64,000 nucleotides of DNA from Ww85 sp963745765. GTDB lineage: Bacteria > Desulfobacterota > Desulfobulbia > Desulfobulbales > Desulfocapsaceae. Shown here piece by piece: positions 1 to 9,800 of the stretch (its first letter is position 1; every line of letters begins with the position of its first letter). The notes beneath the pieces are model-generated. The model saw nothing but the letters and a program-made list of their open reading frames with translations. It did no database searches and was not told where the DNA came from. The position numbers and the translations under genes are program-made. Location: NCBI GenBank assembly GCA_963745765.1, contig CAVUYQ010000001.1, forward strand, positions 91,489-155,488, in the 5' to 3' direction.

Positions 1-128
1 TGGGTGTTGGCAAAAGCGGTTGGATCTAACTGCAATATCTGACACAACTCGGCAGGATCGCGAATTGTATCGGCCAATTGCTGCTGCCAGTTTTGGTTCT
101 GCCAAGTAGGCAGGCGGTGAGGTATCAT
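1..128 (-). CDS. epmB: EF-P beta-lysylation protein EpmB (lysine 2,3-aminomutase-like), 5' end only
   Basis: Only the first 42 codons lie in the window; the gene runs off the left edge. The start ATG (126-128, complement) follows an AGGACG-like ribosome site. The peptide begins MIPHRLPTWQNQNWQ and continues QQLADTIRDPAELCQIL, which matches the N-terminal lead-in of EpmB/YjeK proteins (W..QLA..I.DP.EL...L), radical-SAM enzymes that convert lysine to beta-lysine for modification of elongation factor P. The catalytic radical-SAM part is outside the window, so the call rests on a short stretch. No efp or epmA gene is visible nearby. EpmB is best known from gammaproteobacteria, so horizontal origin or a KamA-type relative is possible. 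Confidence 0.55.
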   Translation of the reverse strand, partial: MIPHRLPTWQNQNWQQQLADTIRDPAELCQILQLDPTAFANT

Positions 129-468
129 AGGCGTCCTATTTTATCGTTTGGCACGACTCGATTCGGAGTTGCTGAATTGACGCCGGCAGCACACAGTAAA
201 CTCAGTAGGTAATAGGAGGTTGCTTTAAAAGCCCAGGTTAGCTTTTTCAACAATCCTCATTCAATGTGACCAATTTCAACTAACCTGTCTTGTTATTTCT
301 TTTAGTGTCATTGATTTTTTCGCTTCCGTTGGCTCTTCAGGCAATTTCCTGCTATGACCACACTATATTCAGCCAATTCACTCGACATTTGAGGGTACGT
401 GACCTTCCTCCATTAAATCGGTTCATGTCTATGTTATGTAATAATACCGGTTTAAAGAGGAGGAAGCT

Positions 469-838
469 ATGCCGGAGAAACGTTATCGCCCCGAGAACAT
501 CATTGCCAGATGCAGAGAACCAGATATTTTGCTCAGCCAAGGGGAGGGCGGTTGCTGACACCATTAAGTACCTTGGTGTCAGCATCGTTACCTGTTATCT
601 ATCGCTGGCGGAAGGAATATGGTGGTATGATGACCCAGTGAAGCGCCTCAAAGAATTTGAGAAAACATTTGAGGCTTCGTAAAGCCGTCTCAAACCTGAC
701 TCCCTGGACAAGCTCATCCTACAGGAAGCGGCAAAGGGAAATTACCAAGCCCTGATAGTCGCCGTGCACGTATCAAAGCAGTAAGGGAGCCTCTATCTGT
801 TTCGGAACTCAGGGCCTGCAAGGTGTTTGGTCACACCG
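469..838 (+). pseudogene. Decayed IS3-family transposase OrfA (helix-turn-helix) remnant
   Basis: After an AGGAGGAAG ribosome site an ATG at 469 opens a peptide beginning MPEKRYRPENIIA. Read across several frames it continues as the usual IS3-family OrfA: a 'LLSQG...VADTIKYLGVS' segment, a YRWRKEYGG segment, a 'RLKE.E' leucine-zipper stretch and a 'DKLILQEAAKGN' stretch. The frame breaks at least near 495, 550, 590 and 640, so no functional protein is made. The OrfB catalytic (DDE) part is absent: the homology stops near 838, immediately before the end of the converging ABM gene. This is therefore the fossil 5' part of an insertion sequence. Which IS3 subgroup it belongs to cannot be settled by eye. 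Confidence 0.8.
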
Positions 839-841
839 ATC

Positions 842-1123
842 CTAGTGAAATATCGCGTAGACGGTGCCGTCCTCGAGCAGGGAGTCTATTTCCATCTGGA
901 TCTCCTGCCGCTCGGCACTGTTGAACCAGTTCTCCCAGTCTTCGAGCGACCGCCAGGCACTGATGACCAGACGCTCCCCGGGGCGATCGATCCTGTGCAG
1001 GGTCTGTCCGGAGACATAGCCGGGCTGCATCAGGCATGCGCCGCGCATTTTGAGCAGGAGTCCTTTAAGTTTTTCTTCCAAGCTGCTGGTTACGTTCCGC
1101 GTTATGAAGACTTTTACTGTCAT
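842..1123 (-). CDS. Antibiotic biosynthesis monooxygenase (ABM) domain protein
   Basis: A 93-residue single-domain protein of the dimeric alpha+beta barrel ABM fold. The visible pattern is an N-terminal strand (TVKVFITRNV), a helix with KLKGLLLKMR, the strand 'GYVSGQTLHR', then 'ERLVISAWRSLEDWENWFNS', the typical ABM 'W.s.e....w..s' stretch. Members of this family include small cofactor-independent monooxygenases and haem-degrading enzymes, but many have unknown substrates and the sequence does not tell which applies. A GTG one codon upstream (1126) is also open; the ATG at 1123 is preferred because GGAGGA then sits about four bases upstream. The gene ends against the IS3 remnant. Confidence 0.75.
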   Translation of the reverse strand: MTVKVFITRNVTSSLEEKLKGLLLKMRGACLMQPGYVSGQTLHRIDRPGERLVISAWRSLEDWENWFNSAERQEIQMEIDSLLEDGTVYAIFH

Positions 1124-1210
1124 CACTTCCTCCTCTGTTTGGCCTTGCCATCCGCCGTTTCATGTTATGTAAAAAAAACTGATCCTCAGGAGGAAGGTCT
1201 ATAACTCTGG

Positions 1211-1756
1211 ATGATTTCGATGTTGAGTTGGATACAAGAATTAGCGTATGAGATCAGTATCACGATTGTTCCACAAATCCTTGCTGTCCGTTTATTGCTC
1301 CTATCATTACTTGTTTGGCTTGACAACCTGAGGATTTTGAAGCTCCAGAGAATCCTATTCAGTATGTTGATATTAGCCGCTATTGCCCGCTTCTGTCTTC
1401 CAATATCCTCCCTGGCCAATGAGTTTCTTCAGGAGCATTTCTTTGAACAGAAAATCATGGAGGTTAATGGTAAACTGTCTCGTGGAACCGCTGATCTGGA
1501 TACATTGACAGGCGTTCATTTACCTAAATATGTTGGGATAATGGGTGCAATCGGCAACAGTGCCTCTTATATAAAGAATAAATCTCTGGAATTTAAAAAG
1601 GCAATCGAAATCACCATAGAGAACAAGGGACTTATCGTGGAGAACCTACTAAGACTGACGTTCCTCTATCTTGGTGTTTTCGTCATTCAGGTACTGGTGT
1701 TACCGTTGCTAATCTTCTGGTTCCTTATACGAGTAGTTAATTCTTTCTTTATCTAA
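1211..1756 (+). CDS. Uncharacterised small membrane protein
   Basis: A 181-residue protein I do not recognise. It has hydrophobic segments at about 18-35 and 46-65 (probably two N-terminal membrane helices) and a strong one near 150-178 at the C-terminus, with a polar loop of about 80 residues between them, carrying a lysine-rich stretch near residues 120-130. An in-frame TAA at 1202-1204 rules out a longer N-terminus. The nearest AGGAGG lies about 16 bases upstream of the first ATG, so the internal ATG at 1220 is an alternative start. A hairpin followed by a T-run at 1819 would end the transcript. No partner gene in the neighbourhood hints at a role. Confidence 0.5.
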   Translation: MISMLSWIQELAYEISITIVPQILAVRLLLLSLLVWLDNLRILKLQRILFSMLILAAIARFCLPISSLANEFLQEHFFEQKIMEVNGKLSRGTADLDTLTGVHLPKYVGIMGAIGNSASYIKNKSLEFKKAIEITIENKGLIVENLLRLTFLYLGVFVIQVLVLPLLIFWFLIRVVNSFFI

Positions 1757-1818
1757 ACAGTTTTACCATAGTAGTGAAATAGGGGATAGACTATGTTTTT
1801 CGGATGACGGCTGGCCTG

Positions 1819-1836
1819 GAGGCGAAGCCTCTTTTG
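1819..1836 (+). terminator. Rho-independent terminator
   Basis: GAGGC-GAA-GCCTC hairpin followed by TTTTGTTATT, about 60 bases after the stop of the membrane protein gene ending at 1756. The stem is short, but the position and T-tract fit a simple terminator. Confidence 0.55.
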
Positions 1837-1997
1837 TTATTGTAAAAAACTACGCGGTAGGTGTCGCGAACTGCACGCAAGGATGCCCTTTAAGGTTATG
1901 GAAAAACTCTTAAAATTTGCGGACTCAGGTCCTGATGGTGAGGGCTCCAGGTACCGAGGAAGGGGTTTAGGGACAGAATAGGCGGGTAGTCATACAA

Positions 1998-2035
1998 ACC
2001 GGCACTGTTCTGCGTTGTCGCAGAACAGTGCCGGT
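1998..2035 (-). repeat. Perfect 17-bp inverted repeat with 4-base loop
   Basis: Arms ACCGGCACTGTTCTGCG and its exact complement surround TTGT. It begins 22 bases past the stop of the converging DUF4388 gene, so it probably closes that transcript. It lacks a clear T-run on either strand, so it may stabilise the 3' end rather than terminate by the intrinsic route. Confidence 0.7.
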
Positions 2036-2056
2036 GACGTCGGTCTCCAGGATTTG

Positions 2057-2590
2057 TTACTCTTCATCATCGGCGTCTTCTGAATCCCTGTCAATCTGAA
2101 CGACACCCTCAAAGAGAAGATGGTCGATTCGCTCATCAAGAATAATTTCTTCATCTGAAGACAGCTCTGAAACGAAAGCAAAGGTGCCCTTATGCCAGGT
2201 AAGAACCTTGAAAAAGGCGTCTTTTACCTGATGCTTCAGATTTTCCTGGAGAACCGGCTTTTGTACAAAGCCTTTTTTTAACAGAATCTCCCCGAGTCGT
2301 TCCTTGTGTTTCTCATTCAGGTGAATTCTGAGACATTCATTCAACTGCTCGTCCGTAATAATTTCTGAATCAACCAGCCGCTGTCCCAATTGCTTCTGCT
2401 GGGTGTGAAGTGTTCCCCAGCTGAGTTTTCCCTTGGTAAAGAACAGGGTCGCTTTTTCGGGAGGGTTAAGCAGGATGAGTTTACCGCTAAGCCGGGTGAA
2501 ATAGAGAATTTGCAGGACACTCTCAATGGTCAGAACCTGCAGGGACCCCTGGAAGTCGACGGCTAATCTTTTCTTGTTATCTGTTTGCAT
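2057..2590 (-). CDS. DUF4388 (PATAN-type) domain protein
   Basis: A 177-residue soluble protein. Residues about 10-70 carry the DUF4388 signature: 'FQGSLQVLTIESVLQILYF', then 'TRLSGKLIL', then 'ATLFFTKGKLSWG', the usual 'G.l..f....vLq.l...r.tG.l.l......a.i.f..G.i..A' plan. The C-terminal half resembles the second helical module (GEILLKKGFVQ, followed by a 'HQVKDAFFKVLTWHKGTFAF' stretch) seen in these proteins. The tail is very acidic. DUF4388 proteins are common in Desulfobacterota and Myxococcota and often accompany response regulators or gliding and motility systems, but no such neighbour is present here. The function is unknown; a role in signalling or scaffolding is inference. Confidence 0.8.
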   Translation of the reverse strand: MQTDNKKRLAVDFQGSLQVLTIESVLQILYFTRLSGKLILLNPPEKATLFFTKGKLSWGTLHTQQKQLGQRLVDSEIITDEQLNECLRIHLNEKHKERLGEILLKKGFVQKPVLQENLKHQVKDAFFKVLTWHKGTFAFVSELSSDEEIILDERIDHLLFEGVVQIDRDSEDADDEE

Positions 2591-2790
2591 AGTTATGCCT
2601 TGCCACTCAATGATTAGACGGATTCATTGATGACTATACGTACGGGGAGTGTATGGTTTGTTGAGATGCACGGTATCGATGTTTAGTATACGAGCAAGAT
2701 GTAGCGAAGTAAATATTTACTGGAAGCAAAAAGACATTTATTCGCTCTTTACTGCCGGGACAGGAGAAGATGCTGCAATCCCAAAAGGTA

Positions 2791-2834
2791 TAAAAAAGGA
2801 AGAACCCTAGCTGATTTTGTCAGGCAGGGTTCTT
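2791..2834 (-). terminator. Rho-independent terminator for the PPIase gene
   Basis: On the complementary strand a 9-bp stem, AAGAACCCT (2826-2834) pairing with AGGGTTCTT (2800-2808), is followed by CCTTTTTTATACC. It lies 30 bases beyond the stop of the peptidyl-prolyl isomerase gene that ends at 2864. Confidence 0.85.
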
Positions 2835-2863
2835 CGTGCAGCTGTTTAGATACCGGCTGTTTT

Positions 2864-3895
2864 CTAGAAATCAACCAATTCAACATCAAATATCATCACC
2901 GCGTTCGGCGGAATCGGGCCTCTTCCTGAAGCACCGTAACCAAGTTGCGGAGGTATGATCAGAATACGTTTTTCACCTTTTTTCATGCTCAGGAATGCCT
3001 CGTCCCAGCCTTTGATAACCCTGCCTGCACCAACCGGAAACTTGATAGGTTCTCCACGGTCATAAGAACTGTCAAACTTCTGGCCGTTCAGCAATTTGCC
3101 GGTATAATGAGCGGTAACCGTACTATTCATGGCTGGGGTCTCAGTGCCGCTGCCTTCCTGGACGACGACATATTTAAGACCGCTCGGGGTTGTTATTGCA
3201 CCGGGAAACTGCTTTTCAATAAGCGCCTGCTGGGCTTCCATGGCGGCGACTTCCTTTTCAAGCTGTCTTTCCTTCATCGTTGACTGCAGATTGTCGAAAG
3301 CGGCCTGGTCCGCTTTGAAGGCTTCTGCAGCTTTACCGACCCGGATAATTTCCACATGCTCGATAACATCATTTTGCCTGATACTGTTGACGATGTCCTG
3401 GCCTGCTACGACATGACCGAACACGGTGTGTTTTCCGTCCAGCCAGGGTGTCGGCACATGGGTGATAAAAAACTGGCTGCCATTGGTTCCGGGACCGGAA
3501 TTGGCCATCGACAGTATTCCCGGTCGGTCATGGACCAGAGATGGGTCTATTTCATCAGGGAAGGTGTAACCGGGACCGCCGGTTCCGTTACCTAGAGGAT
3601 CTCCACCCTGAATCATGAAGTCGGGGATGACACGGTGAAATTTCAGACCGTCATAGAACCGGGTCCCCTTTTTACCGGATCCGCCGCCGAGTTCCTTGGT
3701 TCCTTCGGCCAGGCCGACAAAGTTTGCTACGGTTAGTGGTGTTTTCTCAAACTCAAGAGCGAGAAGTATTTCACCTTTGTTGGTTATGATCTTTGCGTAC
3801 AGGCCATCTTTAAGTTTTGCTTCCGCCATATTCAAGTCTCCGATAATATATACAAGCAGGGTAATCAGTACCATAATAAGCGCTGATCTTTTCAT
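2864..3895 (-). CDS. Secreted peptidyl-prolyl isomerase, cyclophilin-FKBP fusion
   Basis: A 343-residue protein with an N-terminal signal peptide (about 1-26, ending AEA). Residues about 34-190 are a cyclophilin domain with 'FHRVIPDFMIQGGDPLGNG', 'PGILSMANSGPGTNGSQFFIT' and WLDGKHTVFG. A charged helical linker (200-235) leads to a C-terminal FKBP domain (about 250-343) with 'YTGKLLNGQKFDSS', VIKGWDEAF and LGYGASGRGPIPPNA. Both catalytic modules therefore accelerate proline isomerisation in the cell envelope. Carrying both unrelated PPIase folds on one chain is uncommon but known. The start has an AAAGGAG site seven bases upstream. It is transcribed alone, divergently from waaA, and ends at a good terminator. 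Confidence 0.9.
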   Translation of the reverse strand: MKRSALIMVLITLLVYIIGDLNMAEAKLKDGLYAKIITNKGEILLALEFEKTPLTVANFVGLAEGTKELGGGSGKKGTRFYDGLKFHRVIPDFMIQGGDPLGNGTGGPGYTFPDEIDPSLVHDRPGILSMANSGPGTNGSQFFITHVPTPWLDGKHTVFGHVVAGQDIVNSIRQNDVIEHVEIIRVGKAAEAFKADQAAFDNLQSTMKERQLEKEVAAMEAQQALIEKQFPGAITTPSGLKYVVVQEGSGTETPAMNSTVTAHYTGKLLNGQKFDSSYDRGEPIKFPVGAGRVIKGWDEAFLSMKKGEKRILIIPPQLGYGASGRGPIPPNAVMIFDVELVDF

Positions 3896-4108
3896 GGTTT
3901 CTCCTTTAGATAGTATTTGCTTTGAAAGAGTTGTTCTGACTACCCGATAGAACCGGTGTTGTCAAGGGGCTAGCAAGAATCTGATCTCTCCGGCCGTTAG
4001 CAGTTGACGAGTAGTCTCTCAGAGGTTTTATTGTGGATTCCGCTGAGCGATCGCATAAAGGTGCCGCAATCGTTTAGAGTCAATTGGATTACAGGGTGAC
4101 CATCATTG

Positions 4109-5409
4109 ATGTTCTTCTATCAACTTATCATAGCGCTGCTCTTCGCGCTCGTTTTTCCCATCCTGCTTATTTATGTTGTCCTTTCCGGGCACCATCGAAG
4201 GGGAGTGCGCGAGCGTCTGGGTTTGTACCGGATACCGCGGCCGGACAGGATAGTGTCATACCGTGTCTGGATACATGCCGCTTCGATAGGTGAGATCAAG
4301 GCTGCAGGAATCATCATTGAACATTTTCGCAGAAGAGAACCGGAAAGCTTTTTTATCCTGACCACCATGACTATCCACGGACGTGATTTCGCCCAATTAC
4401 ACCTGGGAGACGATATCTGCTGTTTTCTTGCCCCGCTCGATATTCCTCTTATCAGCGATGCAGTTATTAAACGCATGAATCCTGATATCTATGTCTGTCT
4501 TGAAACGGAATTGTGGCCACTGCTCATCCACAAGATAAAACGGCACCCGGCGGCGCTGGTCCTGCTGAATGGCAGATTGTCTGACCGCTCTATCAATCGC
4601 TACCGGAAACTCAAGTTTTTCTTTGGTCCGGTCCTCAGGAATTTTGATCGCATAGGGGCTATCAGTGCACATGACCGGGAACGTTTTATCGATCTTGATG
4701 CCGATCCGGGCCGGGTGAGTATTACCGGCAATGTCAAGCATGACATCATACTGCCCAGCCGGCCGGATGCTATACGGAACTACTGGCGGAAAATGCTGGC
4801 CATTGGTCCGCAGACCCGTCTTTTTGCTGCCGCTTCGACACACGCTCCCGAAGAAGCTCTACTCATGCCGATCTTTGAAAGGTTCAGCAGCATCGATGAT
4901 CAGATCTGCCTTATTGCTCCGCGTCATCTTGATCGGCTGGAGGAGATAGAGCAGCTGCTGCAGCAGAGAAAGGTTGCCTTTGATCGACTGAGCGACTGTA
5001 AACAGGGTAAGAAACGCTGTCATTCACTGCTTCTTGTCGATACCTTCGGTGACCTGTCTGAGCTTTTCTCGGTGGTTTACGCGGTTTTCATCGGCGGCAG
5101 CCTGGTCGACTATGGCGGACACAACCCGATGGAAGCGGCCGTCTGGAGCAAGGTTGTCGTTTTCGGCCCGCATATGCAGGATTTTAATGATGCAGCCCGT
5201 GCCCTGGAAACAGCGGGTGGTGGATTCAGGATACATTCAGTTGATGAGCTTGAACAGTTACTGCAGCACTTTATTGACAATCCCGCAGTGCTGGAAGCTG
5301 CAGGTGCCTGGCCGGGCAGATTGCCCGGAAGCAGCAGGGGGTTGCGGAGCTTCAGGCCGCGTTGATGCACCAGTCGCTCACTTCTGAAAAGCGGCGCCGT
5401 TCACGGTGA
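4109..5409 (+). CDS. waaA: 3-deoxy-D-manno-octulosonic acid (Kdo) transferase, with a C-terminal frame break
   Basis: WaaA/KdtA transfers Kdo from CMP-Kdo to lipid A precursor at the inner face of the inner membrane, an essential step in LPS assembly. An N-terminal membrane anchor (about 3-27) precedes two GT-B halves. Visible signatures are 'HAASIGEIKAA' with the conserved catalytic-region Glu, 'ETELWP', 'LNGRLSD', 'AASTHAPEE', 'LIAPRHLDR' and 'FIGGSLVDYGGHNPMEAA'. As printed the frame stops at 5365 after an implausible PGRLPGSSRG tail. Reading from about 5310 in the next frame gives GQIARKQQGVAELQAAL and ends at 5409, as expected for the family, so one base is probably missing near 5308-5315. 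The ATG at 4109 is preferred to the TTG one codon upstream. Confidence 0.88.
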
Positions 5410-5464
5410 AGGGCGACGTATGGTTGAGACAGAAGAACGGTTGGCTTGTTGTTTGTAAAATAAT

Positions 5465-5481
5465 GGGTACCTTGAATGATT
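5465..5481 (+). repeat. Solo copy of the GGGTACCTTGAA repeat end
   Basis: GGGTACCTTGAATGATT matches the terminal inverted repeat of the element at 46097-46239 in its first 12 bases. It lies between waaA and the exonuclease gene with no recognisable second end, so it looks like a fragment. Confidence 0.45.
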
Positions 5482-5514
5482 AGATTATCCAAATTAATCT
5501 GATATCGGTGATTT

Positions 5515-6288
5515 ATGAGACTGGTTTCATGGAATGTCAACGGTCTGAGAGCGCTGTTTAAGAAAGATTTTACCACGAGTGTCGCTTTGATGAAGCCGGA
5601 TATCCTGGCTCTGCAGGAGACAAAACTGCAGGCTGATCAACGCAGCGCGGAGATGATTGCTCTGGAAGGGTTTCGGTCATACTGGCACTATGCTTCAACA
5701 AAGAAAGGCTACAGCGGCGTGGCGACCTATGCCAGGCAATCCCCGCAAGACAGCCGCTGCGGTTTTGGCGTGGAGCGTTTTGATGCCGAAGGGCGGGTTA
5801 TAGAGATGGACTACGGCAGCTTTGTCCTGTTCAATATCTATTTTCCCAATGGTCAGCGCGACGAGGAGCGGCTGCAGTATAAACTGGATTTTTACCGTGA
5901 TTTTTTCAGCTATGCGGATCAGTTGAAAGAAGCGGGAAGGAGCCTGATCATTACCGGCGATTTCAATACCGCACACAACGAGATTGACCTGAAGAATCCT
6001 CAATCCAACAAGGATCGGTCAGGTTTTCTGCGCATTGAGCGCGATGTGCTTGACGATATTGTTTCGCGGGGATACGTGGATACCTTCCGGCATTTCTATC
6101 CTGACACGGTAAAATACTCGTGGTGGAGTTATCGATTTAACGCCAGGAAGAATAATGCCGGCTGGCGCATTGATTATTTTTTTGTAACCAGGGATCTTAT
6201 CGACAACAACACGGTGCGTGACGCTTTCATCCTCAATGACGTGTATGGCTCTGACCATTGCCCGGTCGGCATTGAGCTTGCATTGTAG
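5515..6288 (+). CDS. xthA: Exodeoxyribonuclease III / AP endonuclease
   Basis: A 257-residue member of the exonuclease III family, which cuts DNA at abasic sites and removes 3' blocking groups in base excision repair. All family blocks are present in order: 'SWNVNGLRA' (Asn for metal binding), 'LQETKLQ' (catalytic Glu), 'KGYSGVATY', 'NIYFPNG', 'ITGDFNTAH' (Asp and Asn), 'YVDTFRHF', 'WWSYR', 'NAGWRIDYFFVT' and a terminal 'GSDHCPV' (catalytic Asp-His). The length and the WWSYR block resemble Bacillus ExoA more than E. coli Xth. It is transcribed alone. Confidence 0.95.
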   Translation: MRLVSWNVNGLRALFKKDFTTSVALMKPDILALQETKLQADQRSAEMIALEGFRSYWHYASTKKGYSGVATYARQSPQDSRCGFGVERFDAEGRVIEMDYGSFVLFNIYFPNGQRDEERLQYKLDFYRDFFSYADQLKEAGRSLIITGDFNTAHNEIDLKNPQSNKDRSGFLRIERDVLDDIVSRGYVDTFRHFYPDTVKYSWWSYRFNARKNNAGWRIDYFFVTRDLIDNNTVRDAFILNDVYGSDHCPVGIELAL

Positions 6289-6326
6289 AGCTCTCGTCTG
6301 GGTTCATGGAAAACTATTCGGTGCGG

Positions 6327-6770
6327 TCATCTGCCCGGTAAGAAGCGCAGTAAGACATAGCCGCTGAGGCCGCTGCTAAAGGAGCCGCCGATAATGCCCC
6401 TCGAGGCGTATTCCTGATAATGTGGTTGGCTGAGAGACAGGGCACCGATGAAAAGTAACATGGTGAACCTGATACCTCAAAGAAACCCCACCCCGACAAT
6501 CATCGGCCAGTTAACTCCCTGAATCAATTTGACACGCAGCATCTTTGGCGCCAGCCAGGTGAACAGCGGCAGAACCAGGTAAGGCGATCCATTGCTCCAG
6601 GGCATGCTCCATCCGCTGCAGCGGTGTTTTAACGCGCTCACGGGCAAGGCAAGACAGGTATATCTGGGGGGATAGAAAAGGGCGATAACGATGATCGTTC
6701 CAAGATCATCGGCAATGGCAAAGGCGGTAAAGAAGGTGACTGGTTCCTTATCTACTGCAATAAATGGCAA
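6327..6770 (-). pseudogene. nhaA: Remnant of Na+/H+ antiporter NhaA (C-terminal half, frameshifted)
   Basis: Two frames together retain the end of NhaA: 'FFTAFAIADDLGTIIVIALFY' (the conserved paired aspartates of the ion-binding helix), then 'YLVLPLF', and then 'NWPMIVGVGFL'. After a frame break near 6480 the other frame gives 'FTMLLFIGALSLSQ' and 'GIIGGSFSSGLSGYVLLRFLPG', ending at 6327. The first half of the antiporter is missing upstream, where the M1-peptidase gene begins 50 bases away, and the middle is compressed. Unlike the other frame breaks in this window, the large missing part shows genuine gene decay. Confidence 0.75.
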
Positions 6771-6820
6771 AAACGCAGTGGTTTTAGGAAAAAGCTGAGT
6801 GCGGCTGGCCGTTAGAACCT

Positions 6821-9800
6821 TCAGGGGTGAGGTTTTCCGGCGTTCGGATCAAAAAGCCTGATGGTAAACGGGATCTCATGGGATACGCCTTTTTCATCGA
6901 TTCGCCTGACAACTACCTGGATGGTCTCTCCCGCACTCCTTTCCATCATGGTTCGACGGACATCCTCCATTGTTTCAATGTTCACGCCATTGATAGCGAC
7001 TAGAATATCCCCTGTTTTGAGTCCGGCACTAACTGCGTCCGAAAGGGGATTTATTTCAATTATTTTCATGCCATGTGCATCATTCTCTGCGTTTTGCTGC
7101 AGGACAATGCCAATTTTTCCCAGCGCCGGGAAATCTTCTGCCTCGAGCAGGAAAAAATAGTCAGCGGTACTGCTTACTCGTCCATCCATAGGCGTTGTCG
7201 CCAGATTGTTGATGGTGGCCTGTGTTATTTCCATGCGTCTGGCGACCCGGGGAGGAATGCCGGAGTCTTTGCGGGTATGCTGGCTGCCGGCAAGAACAAC
7301 CATTTGAGCGGATGGATTATCCTGCAGGTAGCGATAGATCGATTCCGCCATGCTCTCATCCCACAGGGCCTGGGCTTGAATAAAACCAGCCAGGGAACCC
7401 GATGATCGGGTGGTGCCGTCATGGACGGCAAGCGTGCCTGCCAGTCGTTCACGGTAGCCGGGCATGGCAAGGTCCCGGTCGCGCGGCAGGGCCATTATCT
7501 GCTCTTCGGTCAAACCCTCGGTTGTGCCTTTTTTAAAGAGTGAGCTGACAATATCTCTGTCGATATTGAGCCCGATAACCGGAATCCGGTTCTTTCTGGC
7601 GAAGGCGAAGATGGGTCTGAACAGGCGGAAGTCATAACCCCAGACCTCATAGTAACGTGAATTTTTAAGAAACGATGTCTCTGTGATTGATGGGTCATTG
7701 ATATAATCATCGAGTGCCTGCTGGCTGCTGCGGGGAAACATCTCCATGCCGATCACCAGACCGCGGTTGCGTTTATAAAGGGCCTCGATGAGCATCAACT
7801 GCAGCAGATGATCAGCCCGGGAGGTGTGCTGCTCACCAATATAAAGAACACGGTACTTCTCGATCTGATCGAGCAGTCGATCAAATTCGCGGACATTGGA
7901 AACGGCCAGACCCTCAGGTTTTTCCTGCAGGACAAACCTGATGCCTTCCATTGACGGGGCAATAAATTTGTCGACTATCCTGCCTGCCTGAAAATGAAGA
8001 AAGGAATATTTGCCGTAATGTGACAACCGATAGACAGCCGCCTTGGATTCCGAACGACTGCTCGAAGAAATCAGTGCGATTGTCCTGTCCCGGTCAAGCG
8101 GATTGAAACGAACATCAACGGTGAGTCCTGTGCCGGGGTGGCGGGGCTCAGCAAACAGTGCCCGGGATTGAGCACTTGAGGTACCCAGAAAAATGATATC
8201 TTGAGCCAAAAGCCTGTCCTCGCCGATATCAGCGGCGTCCCTGACCTGGTATGAGGAGCTCGCAGCCAGATCAAGAAACGGCTGGTAGATTTCTTTTTCC
8301 TCTTTACGGGCAAGGACAACCGTAACATGCTCAGCACCGATGATGCCTGACCAGGTTGGTGTGCGTTCTTCAGGGGTGAGCCGGCGCATGATGTCATAAT
8401 CAGGGTCAATAACCAGTTCAAGCGGGTAGGAGTCAAGCGCCAGATCTATTTTGGTAATGCTGCTATCTATCTGCCTGGTGAAGTGAAGGGTGGTCGAAAT
8501 AGTCCGGACCGTAAAGTCAAGCATCAGCTCAAAAGGTTCGACCTGCGCCTGTATGAGAGAAAAGGAGAGGATGGTTTTGTCCGGCGTCTGGCGTGTCATG
8601 AGACCGCTGATCTGCAGGTCAGGCAGCTCAATGCGGTCGAGGCGCTGTGAGAAAAACAAATCAAGATCTCGTTTTGACTCCTGTGCAAAAACATCTTTCA
8701 GGTCTGTCCAGGAGGCGGATCTCCCTCTGAACTCGCGATAAAACCGCCGGATGGATTGCGAGAAGATGTCATTGCCTGTTAAACGCTGCAGCTCATGGAA
8801 AAGCATGGCAGATCGTCCATAACCGACGGCACGCTCCCCGCGGTTGTCGATACGGTCGTGTCCGACGCTCTTAAAATCATGCAGCGGGCTGGTGGAAGGC
8901 CTTACATAGTTGAGATAATTCTGAATGGTCTCTTTGCGCGCCTGCGCCCCTTCCCCCGTTTCTTCGCGGTAGGCAAGATCGGCCAGATAGGTTGTCAGTC
9001 CCTCACACCAGTTGCCGGAATGCTCAGCGATGCTAACGGAGTTGCCAAACCAGGAATGCAGGATCTCGTGGCCAAGGGAAGTCTCCCTGATAAACGGCAG
9101 GCGGATCACCTGCCGGCCCAGGAGGGTAAAGGTCGGCAGTCCGAATCCTGTTGGCTTGGTGTTTTCTACGATCACATAATGATTGAACGGAAAGGGCCCG
9201 ATACTTTTTTCGTAGCGGGTGATGTAATCAGCTGCCGAATCGAGATAGCCCTCTGCCAATTCCTTTTCTTCTTTAAAAAACAGGGTATATACTTTCAAGC
9301 CATCCCGTACCAGGCGCTCTTCTATTTCGTAGGGAGCTGCTGCAAAGGTAAGGGCATAGACAGGTTGAGAGAAGGCAAAGCTTACACTGCCTTTCTCCTG
9401 TCTGCCCGGAAAGAAATCAGATTCGCTGACGGCAGTGAACCCTTGAGGGAGCTGAACTTTAAGGGCGTAAGTCGTTTTCTGGTCAGGAACCGGATGCCAG
9501 CCGGAGGTCAGGACAATTGCCTTGTCTGAGATACTGTTGAGAAAGGTGTTTTCAACCTTTCTTTCATAGGAGATGAACAGGGTCTGCTGACTCCTGTGGG
9601 CTGGTATTGCCAATACCGTGCCGGGGGCAGGCATAAGCGGGATGTTTTCACGATCAGCCTGGTTCAGCAGGATGCCGGTAATTCTCAGGTCGCTCAAATC
9701 GAAGCTGATAGCTGTGCCCGGAGGTATGAGAACCCTGGTTGTACCGCTCAGCGTCGCCGTTTCCAGATTAAATGAAATGGCCAGGTCTATATGCGGCTTC

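Noticed and set aside
8795..9529. A 244-codon open frame on the plus strand
   Set aside because: It is a shadow of the M1/ChaN/PDZ gene on the other strand and has no recognisable domain.
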